DNA of 64,000 nt from JBFMFH01 sp964481395 (GCA_964481395.1 CAYZYG010000013.1:1-64000); one strand, 5' to 3'. Numbered from the stretch's first letter, positions 17,860 through 26,718 are shown. Program-made: numbers and translations. Notes: generated by a model not told the origin, from the sequence alone.

Positions 17860-18131
17860 CTCGCCCAGCGCGACCAGCCCCGATGTCCCTGCCGAAATCC
17901 GTGACACACCCTGCGGTCGGCATCGCGGATCGGGGCAGCGCGGTCCCGTTCTGCCACATCTTTTGTCGGTCATCGGCGTGGATTCCCTCATTTCGCGAGG
18001 AACCGTCCCGCGTCGGTCCGAGGCCGCGCCGGGCGCCACGCCCGCGGGGCGTCGCGTCCGCGGCCCGCAACACGCCGTTCCTTTGCGACGTGCAGCCGTG
18101 CGCACCGGCCGGAACGATCGGAATGTGACGA

Positions 18132-18147
18132 GGGAACCGGTCTTGCA
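18132..18147 (+). promoter_or_regulatory. sigma-54-like -24/-12 promoter for PEP-CTERM-like gene
   Basis: GGGAACCGGTCTTGCA: GG, 10 nt, GC, with a perfect TTGCA -12 element and a weaker -24. The implied start near 18158 is followed by CAGGAGGAAG and the ATG at 18178. Confidence 0.45.
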
Positions 18148-18177
18148 TGGTCCGGGGCAGCAGGAGGAAGACCTCTC

Positions 18178-18609
18178 ATGGTACCTGTCCGCACATCATG
18201 CGGCCGATCAACCCGGGCCGCACGCTCGAGGCTGCCGCGCATGGCCGCCATCGCCGCGCTCGTCGGGTGCACGCTCGCACTCGGCGGCCCGCCGATGCGG
18301 GCCGGTTCGTTCGGTGACGCTTCGGCTGCGCGCGAAGGCCACGCGCCGGCGAGGAGGCCGGCGGCGGATCGCCCATCCGGCGGCGCCGTCGCCGATCGTG
18401 TGTGGGAACCGCTCGCGGCACTGCCTGCCCAGTCGGCCGAGCTCGCGGGCCTGATCGCACTCGGCCTGAGCCTGCTCGGCGCCGGCCGTTACATGCGCCG
18501 CACTCCGGCACGGAAGACACGGACGGGCACGGGCATCCGGGCGCGGGGTGCCGGCACGGCGCCGCGATCGCTGGCGGAGCGCCTGTCGGCGCGGATTTCG
18601 GCGCGCTAA
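18178..18609 (+). CDS. small secreted protein with PEP-CTERM-like C-terminal anchor
   Basis: 143 residues, no recognised family. Signal-like N-terminus (RMAAIAALVGCTLALGG, about 21-37), a polar middle, then LPAQSAELAGLIALGLSLLGAGRYMRR at about 82-108: small residues, a glycine/leucine TM helix and a basic cluster, the layout of a PEP-CTERM sorting signal. The Pro-Glu-Pro itself is absent, and about 35 residues follow the basic cluster, longer than usual. PEP-CTERM proteins are processed by exosortase and delivered to the surface together with EPS. Here it opens the rightward EPS run behind a sigma-54-like promoter and a GGAGG ribosome-binding site. It could instead be an ordinary two-TM protein. 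Function otherwise unknown. Confidence 0.55.
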   Translation: MVPVRTSCGRSTRAARSRLPRMAAIAALVGCTLALGGPPMRAGSFGDASAAREGHAPARRPAADRPSGGAVADRVWEPLAALPAQSAELAGLIALGLSLLGAGRYMRRTPARKTRTGTGIRARGAGTAPRSLAERLSARISAR

Positions 18610-18621
18610 GAGGCGGATCCC

Positions 18622-19500
18622 ATGGCCGATCTGACGTTCATCACGCTGACCTGGAACTCCCAGGCCTACATCCGCGGGTGCCTCGACTCGATCCTGTGGC
18701 GCTCGTCCGCCGACGGGCTGACGTCGCGGATCATCGTGGTGGACAACGGATCGCGGGATCGCACCATCGACATCGTCAACGAGTTCCGCAGCGATCAGGC
18801 GGACACGGTCAGTCTCATCGCCCTCGATCGGAACCTCGGTACGACCCACCCCCGCAACCTGGCGCTCCGTCGGGCAGAGAGCCCGTTCATCTGTGTTCTC
18901 GACTCCGACACCGAGTTCCTGTCGGGGTCCGTCCGGCCGGCGCTCGACAGGCTCGAGTCGGACCGGCGGATTGCGATCATCGCGCCGCGGCTCGTGCTGC
19001 CGGATGGAAGCACGCAGCACTCGGTCAAGCGCTTTCCCACGTTCATCGACAAGATCAGAAAGGTGCCGCGCATCGTCCTGGGACGGCACGTGCCGCGCAC
19101 GGACTTCTATCCGACGTTTCCGTTCGGGACCTGCACGCGGGTCGAAACGGCGATTTCGGCCTGCTGGCTGATGAGAAGGGACATCCTGGACTCGGTGGGA
19201 TTCCTCGACGAGGGCATCTTCTACGCGCCAGAGGACCTCGACTATTCGGCGCGCGTCCGCGAGGCGGGGCTCGACATCCTGTACGACCCCGGCCTGACGC
19301 TGCTGCACCATACACAGCAGATCTCGCATCGGCGGCCGCTGTCCCGCATCTCGCTGTCTCACCTGAAGGGTCTGCTCCGGTATCACCGCCGGCACGGCGG
19401 GTGGGTCAGGCTGCCGGGCCGTCTCGCCGCAGCGCGCCGGCCGGAAGAACCCCGGACCACGACCGTGGCCGCACCCACGCGGCACGCGAGCGCATCATGA
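18622..19500 (+). CDS. family 2 glycosyltransferase
   Basis: 292 residues. GT-A fold of the GT2 family: LTFITLTWNSQAYIRGCLDSIL start, IIVVDNGSRDRTIDIV, a DSDTEFL variant of the DxD metal-binding motif, and PEDLDYSARVREAGLDILYDPG for the acceptor/catalytic ED motif. Members add a sugar from a nucleotide donor to a lipid-linked growing unit at the cytoplasmic face. Start preceded by GAGGCGG. Its stop overlaps the next GT4 start (ATGA). Specific sugar and acceptor are unknown. Confidence 0.9.
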   Translation: MADLTFITLTWNSQAYIRGCLDSILWRSSADGLTSRIIVVDNGSRDRTIDIVNEFRSDQADTVSLIALDRNLGTTHPRNLALRRAESPFICVLDSDTEFLSGSVRPALDRLESDRRIAIIAPRLVLPDGSTQHSVKRFPTFIDKIRKVPRIVLGRHVPRTDFYPTFPFGTCTRVETAISACWLMRRDILDSVGFLDEGIFYAPEDLDYSARVREAGLDILYDPGLTLLHHTQQISHRRPLSRISLSHLKGLLRYHRRHGGWVRLPGRLAAARRPEEPRTTTVAAPTRHASAS

Positions 19501-20651
19501 CCGCGACGACCGCGCCCCGCAGCGCGTGGCTGGACTCGCGGCCGCCCCTGTGCGTGGTCCACCTCGTCACGAGCCTGGCCATCGGCGGCCTGGAGAAGGT
19601 CGTCCTGGATCTGGTGCGGCACCGCACGCGGAATCGCTTCGGTGCGCGTGTCATCTGCCTCGACCGATCGGGAGTCCTCCAGCAAGGATTCGCCGAACTG
19701 GGCGTTCCGGTCGAGAGTATCGGCACCGGGGGCTCGGTACCAGCGAGAATCCTCAGGCTGGCCGGACGCCTGCGGCGGATCAGACCGCACGTGCTCCACA
19801 CGCACAACCCACAGGCCCACCTGCACGGCACGCTCGCCGCGAAGCTGGCCGGCGTACCGGTGGTGGTCCACACGAGACACGGTCGCCAGTACATCGACAG
19901 ACAGCCGCTTGCGGCGTTCAGCCGCCTGGCGTCCCGCTGGACGAACGAGTTCGTTGCGGTGTCAGAGGACGCGGCGGATCTGGCGCGGGAGACGGAAGGG
20001 GTCCCTGCCGGGCGGCTGCACGTCATCCGCAACGGCATCGACCTCGAGCGCTTCGATTTCAAGGCCGGACGCGCCGCCGATCGGCTGTCGCGGGCCATCA
20101 GTGTCGGGCGGCTCGATCCCATCAAGGACCACGCCACCCTGCTGCGGGCCGTTCGTCTCGTCGTGGACGAGGTGCCGGCCTTCCAGCTCGACGTCGTCGG
20201 GGATGGACCGTGCCGGGCGGAGCTGGAATCGCTGCGCGCACGGCTGGGGCTCAGCCCGCACGTGCGCTTTCTCGGCTACCGGGAGGACGTCTCCCCCCTC
20301 CTCGCGGCCGCCGGGCTGTTCGTGCTGTCCTCGACGAGCGAGGGACTCTCGCTGGCCTTGCTCGAATCGATGGCCGCCGGGCTTCCGGCCGTCGTCACCG
20401 ACGTCGGCGGTAATCGCGAGGTCGTCGTGCCCGGAGAGACGGGCCTCCTGGTGCCCGCGCGCTCGCCCGATGCATTGGCCGGAGCCATGAGACGCCTGCT
20501 CACCAGCGGATCCGACGCCGTGCGAATGGGCCTCGCGGCCCGACGGAGGATCGAGTCACACTTCAACGTCAGGCGCGTCGTCGAGCACTACGAGCGGATG
20601 TACTGCGCGTGCCTCGACCCGACCGGGACGCTCCCGCCGGTGACGAGGTGA
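19497..20651 (+). CDS. family 4 glycosyltransferase (first of three)
   Basis: 384 residues from ATG 19497, overlapping the GT2 stop by 4 bp; a much longer upstream frame is a chance extension. GT-B fold: N-terminal LVTSLAIGGLEKVVLDLVRHR, HVLHTHNPQAHLHGTLAAKLAG, VVVHTRHGRQYID, then the C-terminal donor domain with ISVGRLDPIKDHATLLRA, FQLDVVGDGPCRAELES, FLGYREDVSPLLAAAG and the conserved STSEGLSLALLESMAAGLP motif. These enzymes transfer sugars with retention. The terminal VVTDVGGNREVV follows. It is in an unbroken GT2-GT4-GT4-GT4-polymerase run, so it builds the EPS repeat unit. Confidence 0.93.
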   Translation: MTATTAPRSAWLDSRPPLCVVHLVTSLAIGGLEKVVLDLVRHRTRNRFGARVICLDRSGVLQQGFAELGVPVESIGTGGSVPARILRLAGRLRRIRPHVLHTHNPQAHLHGTLAAKLAGVPVVVHTRHGRQYIDRQPLAAFSRLASRWTNEFVAVSEDAADLARETEGVPAGRLHVIRNGIDLERFDFKAGRAADRLSRAISVGRLDPIKDHATLLRAVRLVVDEVPAFQLDVVGDGPCRAELESLRARLGLSPHVRFLGYREDVSPLLAAAGLFVLSSTSEGLSLALLESMAAGLPAVVTDVGGNREVVVPGETGLLVPARSPDALAGAMRRLLTSGSDAVRMGLAARRRIESHFNVRRVVEHYERMYCACLDPTGTLPPVTR

Positions 20652-20653
20652 CC

Positions 20654-21865
20654 ATGCGGATCCTCTTCATCACCGGGAACTTCCCGAATCCGCTCGAGCC
20701 CACACGCGGCATGTTCAACGACCAGACCGCGCGGGCGCTGGCTCGCGCGAACGAGGTCACCGTCATCGCACCGGTGTCGTGGCGGGACCGGTGGCGCCAG
20801 CGCGGCAGCGGGGCGTTGCCCCCTGTCGAGTTCCGTGACGGCCTGACCGTACACCATCCGCTGTACGTCTATCCGCCGGGAATGCTGAGAACCGCCTACG
20901 AGTGGTTCCTGTGGCAGTCGGTTCGCCGCACCGTCCAGCGGGTCCTGTCGGGCTTCCGCCCCGACGTCGTGTTCGGGTTCTGGGTGCATCCTGATGGCGC
21001 GACCGCCGTCAGAATCGCGCGCGGGCTCGGCGTGCCGGGCGTCGTGATGGCCGGCGGATCTGACGTCCTGCTGCTCGGCCGCGACCTGCGCCGCCGCCGT
21101 TGCCTGACATCAGCGCTCCAGAGCGCGGACGGGGTCGTCTGCGTCAGCCATCACCTGAAGAAAGCGGTCGAAGAACTCGGCGTGCCCGGCGATCACGTGC
21201 ACGTCGTCGACAACGGTGTCGACCCGGCGCTGTTTTCGCCCGGCGATCGGCAGTCGGCACGCGTCCGTCTGGGCCTGGATCCCGGCGCGCCCATGTTGCT
21301 CTGGGTGGGTCGGATGGTCGCGGTGAAGGGTCTCGACGTGCTGCTCGACGCATTTGCCGCGTCGGAGCCCGATCGAACCGGCGCGACCCTGTGCCTCGCC
21401 GGTGACGGACCGCTCAAGCAGGTCCTGTCGGAACGGGCCGCCGAGCTCGGCGTGGCCAGGAGGGTGCGGTTCGTGGGCAGCGTTCCGCACGGGGATCTGG
21501 CTGACTGGTTCAGGGCCGCCAGCGCCACCGTGCTGCCCAGCTGGTCGGAAGGATCACCAAACGTGCTGCTCGAGTCGATCGCCTGCGGCACGCCGTTCGT
21601 CGCGAGTGCCGTCGGGGGCGTCCCCGAAATCGCGGATGCCGCGCTGGACAGGCTGGTCCCGCCGGGAGACGTGACCGCACTCGCCGCTGCCATGAGGGCG
21701 GTGACCGCAGCGCCGGTGGCGGCCGCCACGGCCCGCCTGCGATGCACGTGGGATCAGCACGCCGGCCAACTCGAAGAGGTCTTTCGGATCGCCGGCGCCG
21801 TCGCCGCCCGGCGCCAGGGCGGTTCGCAGGCGCTTCAGCGCCTCGCCGGGGCACCGACATCATGA
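20654..21865 (+). CDS. family 4 glycosyltransferase (second)
   Basis: 403 residues from ATG 20654, with GAGGTG directly upstream and only 2 bp after the previous stop. GT-B layout: MRILFITGNFPNPLEPTRG, a WHPDG-type segment (FGFWVHPDGATAVRIAR), then ILWVGRMVAVKGLD-like LLWVGRMVAVKGLDVLLDAF, LCLAGDGPLKQVL, RVRFVGSVPHGDLADWFRAA and the acid/His loop SWSEGSPNVLLESIACGTP. It ends with AVGGVPEIADAA. Part of the EPS repeat-unit assembly run. The start MRILFITGNFPN is strongly GT4-like, which supports it over the longer frame. Donor and linkage cannot be read from sequence. Confidence 0.93.
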   Translation: MRILFITGNFPNPLEPTRGMFNDQTARALARANEVTVIAPVSWRDRWRQRGSGALPPVEFRDGLTVHHPLYVYPPGMLRTAYEWFLWQSVRRTVQRVLSGFRPDVVFGFWVHPDGATAVRIARGLGVPGVVMAGGSDVLLLGRDLRRRRCLTSALQSADGVVCVSHHLKKAVEELGVPGDHVHVVDNGVDPALFSPGDRQSARVRLGLDPGAPMLLWVGRMVAVKGLDVLLDAFAASEPDRTGATLCLAGDGPLKQVLSERAAELGVARRVRFVGSVPHGDLADWFRAASATVLPSWSEGSPNVLLESIACGTPFVASAVGGVPEIADAALDRLVPPGDVTALAAAMRAVTAAPVAAATARLRCTWDQHAGQLEEVFRIAGAVAARRQGGSQALQRLAGAPTS

Positions 21866-23244
21866 CTGCCAGAGCCTTGCCGCCCCGCGTCCTGTTCGTG
21901 GCCTACGCGTTTCCGCCCGTCGGCGGTGCCGGGGTGCAGCGCGTGACGAAGTTCGCGAAGTACCTGCCGGACTGGGGCTGGCAGGTCTCCGTGCTCACGG
22001 TGTCGAATCCGTCGGTGCCTGTGGCGGACACCACCCTCGTCGCCGACGTTCCGCCGGACACCCTCGTCCGGAGGGCCAGGACCCTGGAGCCGTCCTACTC
22101 GACGAAGGCGCTGGTGTCAGCCACGGGAGGGCGCTGCGCGACCGGAGCGCGGTGCGTTCGTCGGGTCGCGGGCGCGGCTGTGCGGCGTCTGGCCACGGGC
22201 GTCCTGCAACCGGATCCTCAACTCCTCTGGCTTCCGGCCGCGGTCCGCGAAGGTCGGCGTCTGCTCGAATCCGTGCCCCACGCGGCAATCGTCGCGACGG
22301 GGCCTCCCTTCTCGTCGTTCCTGGTCGCCGCCCGGCTGCAGCGGGCATCCGGCCTGCCGCTCGTGCTCGACTACCGCGACGAATGGGATCTCACGAACCG
22401 CTTCCATGAGAACAAGAAGTACGGGCGCCTGGCGAGCCGGCTCAACCGCCTGATGGAACGAGCCGTCACGCGCCGCGCGAGCGCCATCGTCGCCACCAGT
22501 GAGGCGAGCGCGAGGGCCATCATGGCGGCACGCGATCCCCGCGCCGTGCCCGTTCCGGTCGTCTGCCTGCGCAACGGCTTCGATCCCGAGGACTTCGCCT
22601 CGCCGGCGTCGGCGACGCCCGCGGGCGGTGACCGCCGCTTCCGGCTCGTGTACACCGGCACCCTGTGGGCGCACACCTCCGTGGCGCCGCTCGTCGACGC
22701 CGTCGAGCGGCTCTGCCGCGAGCGACCGGACCTGGCTGATCGTCTGGAACTCGTGTTCGCGGGGCGCCGCACGGAAGCTCAGGAACAGTTGCTGTCACGC
22801 CTGTCGGGGACCGGCGTCCACCTCGTGGTGCATCCGTATCTCGACCATCATCAGGTCATCGACCTGATGCGCTCGGCCAACGCGCTCTGCTCGCTGACGA
22901 CCGACGCCCCGGACGCCGAGCGGTTCCTCAACGCCAAAATCTTCGAGTACATGGCGGCGAGACGCCCGATTCTCGCCATCGCCCCGCGCGGTGACCTGTG
23001 GCGGGTTCTGGACGAGTACCCGGCGGCCAGCCGCTTCGTCCCGGCTGACGTACCGGCCATCGCCGCGTGCCTGGTCCACAAGCTCAGCCGGTTCGCGACA
23101 GGGGCGGCCGAGCCGCCCGTCGAGTGGGACGGTCACCGGTACGATCGACGGCAGCAGGCAGGCGAGCTGTCAGGGCTGCTCGCCAGGGTCGCGGGTCTGT
23201 CCGACGCGTCGGCGAGACTGGCCCTCGAGGTGTGTGCGGCATGA
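21862..23244 (+). CDS. family 4 glycosyltransferase (third, GT4/GTB with N-terminal FVAYAFPP)
   Basis: 460 residues from ATG 21862, overlapping the previous stop as ATGA. N-terminus VLFVAYAFPPVGGAGVQRVTKF and YLPDWGWQVSVLTV is characteristic of GT4 enzymes of the WbuB/EpsF type that handle large EPS acceptors. C-terminal features: FRLVYTGTLWAHTSVAPLVDAV, LVFAGRRTEAQEQLL, VHPYLDHHQVIDLMRSANAL and IFEYMAARRPILAIAPRGD (the E-x7-E-like phosphate-binding region). Middle segments such as LLWLPAAVREGRRLLE and PLVLDYRDEWDLTNRFHEN agree. The stop overlaps the polymerase start, so translation is coupled. Sugar and linkage unknown. Confidence 0.9.
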   Translation: MTARALPPRVLFVAYAFPPVGGAGVQRVTKFAKYLPDWGWQVSVLTVSNPSVPVADTTLVADVPPDTLVRRARTLEPSYSTKALVSATGGRCATGARCVRRVAGAAVRRLATGVLQPDPQLLWLPAAVREGRRLLESVPHAAIVATGPPFSSFLVAARLQRASGLPLVLDYRDEWDLTNRFHENKKYGRLASRLNRLMERAVTRRASAIVATSEASARAIMAARDPRAVPVPVVCLRNGFDPEDFASPASATPAGGDRRFRLVYTGTLWAHTSVAPLVDAVERLCRERPDLADRLELVFAGRRTEAQEQLLSRLSGTGVHLVVHPYLDHHQVIDLMRSANALCSLTTDAPDAERFLNAKIFEYMAARRPILAIAPRGDLWRVLDEYPAASRFVPADVPAIAACLVHKLSRFATGAAEPPVEWDGHRYDRRQQAGELSGLLARVAGLSDASARLALEVCAA

Positions 23245-24536
23245 CGTACGCCCTGACGCTGCTCTACGTCGCGTTGATCTACATCCGCCCGGGAGAGATC
23301 TTCCCCCAGCTCGCTGGCCTGCCGATCCTGGCGCTGGTTGCGGGCGCGGCGGTCGTGTCTGCGGCTGCGTCGCTCCTGTCGGAGCCGCGGCCGTTTGCCG
23401 ACCTGCCCAACGACTGGTGCTACCTCGGGTTCATCGCGGCAGCCGTGCTGTCGCTGCCTGCCAACGGCTGGTTCGGAGGAGCGGCCGTCGCGTTCGCGAA
23501 GCTGCAGCCGCTCGTCGTGCTGTACCTCCTCATCAGAATCGCCGTCCGAAGCGAGCGGCAGATTCGCGGGTTCGCGACCCTGCTCGTGTGCCTCACCCTG
23601 TTCCAGGCGGCCAACGGCATCGTGCAGCACTGGACCGGGATCGGGTTCGGGCAGACCACCGCGCTGGACCAGTACTACGAGGACGGGTCGGAGGACCTCC
23701 TGGGAGGGGGCCAGGCGGAAGTGGTGAAGCGCATCCGGGGCACGGGCATCTTCGGCGATCCCAACGATCTCGCGATGAGCCTCGTCATCGTCATGCCGTT
23801 TCTGTTCGCGCCGATTCTCGCGGCCGACCGGGGCTTGCTCCGGCGCGTGCTGGCGGCCGGTGGGCTCGGGATTCTGCTCTACGCGCTCTTTCTGACGCAG
23901 TCGCGCGGGGGACTGCTCGGCCTCGCCGTCATGGGGGCGTTCTACGCCTACCGCCGGATGGGAAAGGCTTCCGTGCTCGCGGCCGTCGCGGCGTCGGCCA
24001 TCCTGATCGTGGCCGGCTCCGGCCGGCTGCAGGCGATGAACGCGTCGGAGGACTCGGCCCAGGGGCGCATCCAGGCCTGGTCGGCCGGCCTCGAGATGCT
24101 GAAGTGGAAGCCGGTGCTCGGCGTCGGCTACGACACGTTCACCGACCACCACCACCTGGTCGCGCACAATTCCTTCGTGCACACCGTCGCGGAACTGGGA
24201 ATGGTCGGGGGCGTGCTCTTCATCGGAGCGTTCTACTGGCTCCTGGTCGGCAACGGGTCGTCGCGAAACAGGGCGGGAACGCCGGGCTCATCGCTGGCCC
24301 CGGAGGTCTGGGCCGGCGGCATCGCGCTGGTGGTGTGCGCGTGCTTCCTTTCCCGGCAGTACAGTCCCGTGCTCCACATCCCGCTTGCGCTTGGCGCCGC
24401 GCGTATCGCCTCGGGCCTGCGCGAACGCGGGGAGCGCGTCGAGCAGGGGCCCGCGGACTGGGTCGCCGTGGCGGCTGTGTCGTTCGGGGTGGTCGTGTGT
24501 GCGTATGTCGCCGTTCGCGTGCTGGCTTCCTGGTAG
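23241..24536 (+). CDS. O-antigen ligase/polymerase-like membrane protein (Wzy-type)
   Basis: 431 residues, ATGA overlap with the upstream GT4. About ten to twelve TM helices, a large extracytoplasmic loop, and the Wzy_C signature LGVGYDTFTDHHHLVAHNSF with VAELGMVGGVLFIG after it. The block SRGGLLGLAVMGAFYAY is another common hallmark. Proteins of this class either polymerise lipid-linked repeat units at the periplasmic face or ligate chains to an acceptor; in an EPS locus with a separate chain-length protein, polymerase is the simpler reading. The first residues YVALIYIRPGEIFPQL resemble the ligases annotated with exosortase systems, which is a family impression only. Confidence 0.82.
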   Translation: MTYALTLLYVALIYIRPGEIFPQLAGLPILALVAGAAVVSAAASLLSEPRPFADLPNDWCYLGFIAAAVLSLPANGWFGGAAVAFAKLQPLVVLYLLIRIAVRSERQIRGFATLLVCLTLFQAANGIVQHWTGIGFGQTTALDQYYEDGSEDLLGGGQAEVVKRIRGTGIFGDPNDLAMSLVIVMPFLFAPILAADRGLLRRVLAAGGLGILLYALFLTQSRGGLLGLAVMGAFYAYRRMGKASVLAAVAASAILIVAGSGRLQAMNASEDSAQGRIQAWSAGLEMLKWKPVLGVGYDTFTDHHHLVAHNSFVHTVAELGMVGGVLFIGAFYWLLVGNGSSRNRAGTPGSSLAPEVWAGGIALVVCACFLSRQYSPVLHIPLALGAARIASGLRERGERVEQGPADWVAVAAVSFGVVVCAYVAVRVLASW

Positions 24537-24560
24537 CACGGGGAACTGAGGAGAGTGTCC

Positions 24561-25598
24561 ATGTTGCGCAAGTGGATGAGGGCCGGCGGCCTCCATGTGG
24601 CCCTGCCGCTGCTCGCCGTCGTGTTCGCCTGCTCGTCGACCAAGTCGTCTCCGACCTCCCCCACGGACGTCACGGATCCCCCGACGACCGGGGGCGGGGG
24701 CACATCGCTGGTGCGGCTCACGGAGGACCTGACGGGACGCTCCCTGTTCCCCGCGGACAACTGGTGGAACCAGGACATCTCGCGCGCGCCCGTGGATCCC
24801 CAGTCGGCGGCGTTCATCGGCTTCATCGGCCGGACGCGGACGTTGCACCCTGATTTCGGCCCGCCGCCGTACGGCATCCCCTACGTGACGGTTGGCGGCA
24901 GCCAGCCGCGGGTGCCGATCGGGTGGTTCGAGTACGACGACGAGAGCGACAGGGGCGTGCCGGGCGAGGCACCGGGATATCCGATTCCGGAGGAAGCGAA
25001 GACCCTGCCGAACTACATCGAAGGCGGTGAGCCGGGAGGGGGCGACTCCGGTGACCGCCATCTGCTCATCGTCGATCGCGACCGCTGGATCCTCTACGAG
25101 ACGTTCGCGACGAGATGGAACCGGGCGGCGGGCCGCTGGGAGGCTGGGTCCGGCGCCATTTTCAACCTGGCGAGCAACGCGCGCCGCCCCGAGGGCTGGA
25201 CCTCGGCCGACGCCGCGGGCCTGGCCATTCTGCCCGGGCTCGTGCGTTTCGAAGAAGTGTACGGCAGTGCGCCCATCCGGCACGCGCTGCGCTTCACGAC
25301 CCGGTCGACCAACGGGTACGTGTGGCCAGCCTCGCACGCCGCCGGCTCGACCAGCGGCGCCCCGCCGCTGGGCACGCGGCTGCGGTTGAAAGCGTCAGTC
25401 GATCTGTCGGGATTCGCGGCGCCGGTCAGGAAGATCTTCGAGGCGATGAAGACCTACGGGCTGATTCTCGCCGACAACGGCAGCGACATGTACATCTCGG
25501 GGACGATGGACCCGCGCTGGAATAACGATGAGCTCAACGGCCCCTTCCGCCAGCTCCGTGCGGACGACTTCGAGGTCATCGAACTCGGCTGGCGCTGA
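24561..25598 (+). CDS. secreted lipoprotein of unknown function in EPS locus
   Basis: 345 residues from ATG 24561 (GAGGAG, 7 bp spacing). Signal peptide with a lipobox VFAC (about 24-27), so it should be lipid-anchored. The mature part is rich in Trp, Asp and aromatic motifs: SLFPADNWWNQDISRAPVD, DFGPPPYGIPYVTVGG, WFEYDDESDRGVPG, HLLIVDRDRWILYETF, YGLILADNGSDMYISGTMDPRW and NGPFRQLRADDFEVIE. I do not recognise the family from memory, though it has the look of a secreted beta-rich protein. Located between the polymerase and a methyltransferase, it may process or hold the exported polymer. Function not assigned. Confidence 0.7.
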   Translation: MLRKWMRAGGLHVALPLLAVVFACSSTKSSPTSPTDVTDPPTTGGGGTSLVRLTEDLTGRSLFPADNWWNQDISRAPVDPQSAAFIGFIGRTRTLHPDFGPPPYGIPYVTVGGSQPRVPIGWFEYDDESDRGVPGEAPGYPIPEEAKTLPNYIEGGEPGGGDSGDRHLLIVDRDRWILYETFATRWNRAAGRWEAGSGAIFNLASNARRPEGWTSADAAGLAILPGLVRFEEVYGSAPIRHALRFTTRSTNGYVWPASHAAGSTSGAPPLGTRLRLKASVDLSGFAAPVRKIFEAMKTYGLILADNGSDMYISGTMDPRWNNDELNGPFRQLRADDFEVIELGWR

Positions 25599-25624
25599 CG
25601 GCGTCGGGCCCTGATGGACGCGTG

Positions 25625-26653
25625 ATGAACTGGCGACTGAAATCGGCTCTGCTGCAGGCGATCGAGCGCCTGCCCTCCTCGGCGTCGTACGCGACCTACT
25701 ACTGGCTCCAGCGGCATCTGGGGCGCTCGCAGGTCGTCGACGTGACGACGAAGCTGCGGCACGGGATTGCGACCTGGACGCACGTGACCGATCAGGGACG
25801 CGATCCGCGCGGCCTGACCTTCTTCGAGGTCGGGTCTGGGCGCACGCTGCTCGTGCCCGTCGCCTACTGGCTCATGGGCGCACGGCGGACGATCACGGTC
25901 GATCTGCACCGGTATCTGAGCCTCGACATGGTCCGGGAGAGCCTCCGGCTCATCGCGGCCGATCAGGTCCGGATCCGTGCGCTGTTCGGGAACCGGCTCG
26001 ACAGCTCACGGTTCGACGCGATGCTCGATCTCGGCCGCCGCCGGGACTGGCCACTCGAGACCTTCCTGGACCTCTGCTCGATCGAGTACATCGCTCCAGG
26101 CGATGCCGCCGACACGGGGCTGCCGTCCGGCAGTGTCGACGTGCACACGTCGTACACGGTCTTCGAGCACATCCCGGAAGACGTCATACGTCGGATCCTC
26201 GCCGAGGGGACCCGGATCACCGGGGACCATGGCATCTTCGTCCATCGCGTGGACTACAGCGACCACTTCTACACGTTCGACAAGGGCATCACCACCATCA
26301 ACTTCCTGAAGTACTCGGACCGTGCCTGGCGCGCCTACGCCGGGAACCGCTACGCGTACACCAACCGGCTGAGGCACGACGACATGCTCCGCCTCTTCGA
26401 GGACGCGGGGCACCGCATCGTCGCCACACGCCCGGACGTCGACGAGCGGGCGCTGGCTCTGCTCAGAAGCGGAACGTTCAGGCTGAACGAGCGGTTCAGC
26501 GCCAAGCCCGAGAGCGTGCTCGCCATCTCGGCATCGTGGATTGTGTCGGCGAAGGAACGGGCGGGAACCGCGCTGCCCGAGGCCGTCGGTGGGAAGCGAA
26601 TCCGGCGGCATCGGCACAGGGCGCGGTTCTGCGAGTCTCCGTCAGCCCTGTAG
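25625..26653 (+). CDS. SAM-dependent methyltransferase-like protein
   Basis: 342 residues (ATG 25625; a GTG sits 3 bp before). A Rossmann methyltransferase core is visible: FFEVGSGRTLLVPVAYWLMGA with the glycine loop, a TVDLHRYLS acidic strand, and VDVHTSYTVFEHIPEDVIRRIL which is the usual post-IV motif, followed by HGIFVHRVDYSDHF. The C-terminus is basic (KRIRRHRHRARF). Probably methylates a sugar or another EPS component; the substrate is unknown. Encoded between the EPS lipoprotein and the GT-C membrane protein with short spacers, so cotranscription is likely. The fold call is good, the role is inferred from position. Confidence 0.8.
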   Translation: MNWRLKSALLQAIERLPSSASYATYYWLQRHLGRSQVVDVTTKLRHGIATWTHVTDQGRDPRGLTFFEVGSGRTLLVPVAYWLMGARRTITVDLHRYLSLDMVRESLRLIAADQVRIRALFGNRLDSSRFDAMLDLGRRRDWPLETFLDLCSIEYIAPGDAADTGLPSGSVDVHTSYTVFEHIPEDVIRRILAEGTRITGDHGIFVHRVDYSDHFYTFDKGITTINFLKYSDRAWRAYAGNRYAYTNRLRHDDMLRLFEDAGHRIVATRPDVDERALALLRSGTFRLNERFSAKPESVLAISASWIVSAKERAGTALPEAVGGKRIRRHRHRARFCESPSAL

Positions 26654-26718
26654 GCGAGTCCGGCACCGGGCCGGGAGCAAGGGAGCGTGCGACCGGAAAC
26701 CTACTCGAGGAGCAGATC

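Larger units (their letters stand above)
17762..18177. other. divergent EPS control region
   Basis: 416 bp between the leftward export operon and the rightward EPS genes. It holds the two sigma-54-like promoter candidates listed separately. I see no convincing ORF and no clear enhancer repeats. Confidence 0.6.

Noticed and set aside
18402..20651. One continuous 749-residue frame that appears to fuse a GC-rich peptide to a glycosyltransferase
   Set aside because: The first ~365 codons have no recognisable protein character and overlap two other genes on the same strand. The ATGA at 19497 gives a proper GT4 start.
20609..20653. Alternative upstream start for the second GT4
   Set aside because: It would translate the end of the previous gene; MRILFITGNFPN at 20654 is the family-typical beginning with GAGGTG upstream.
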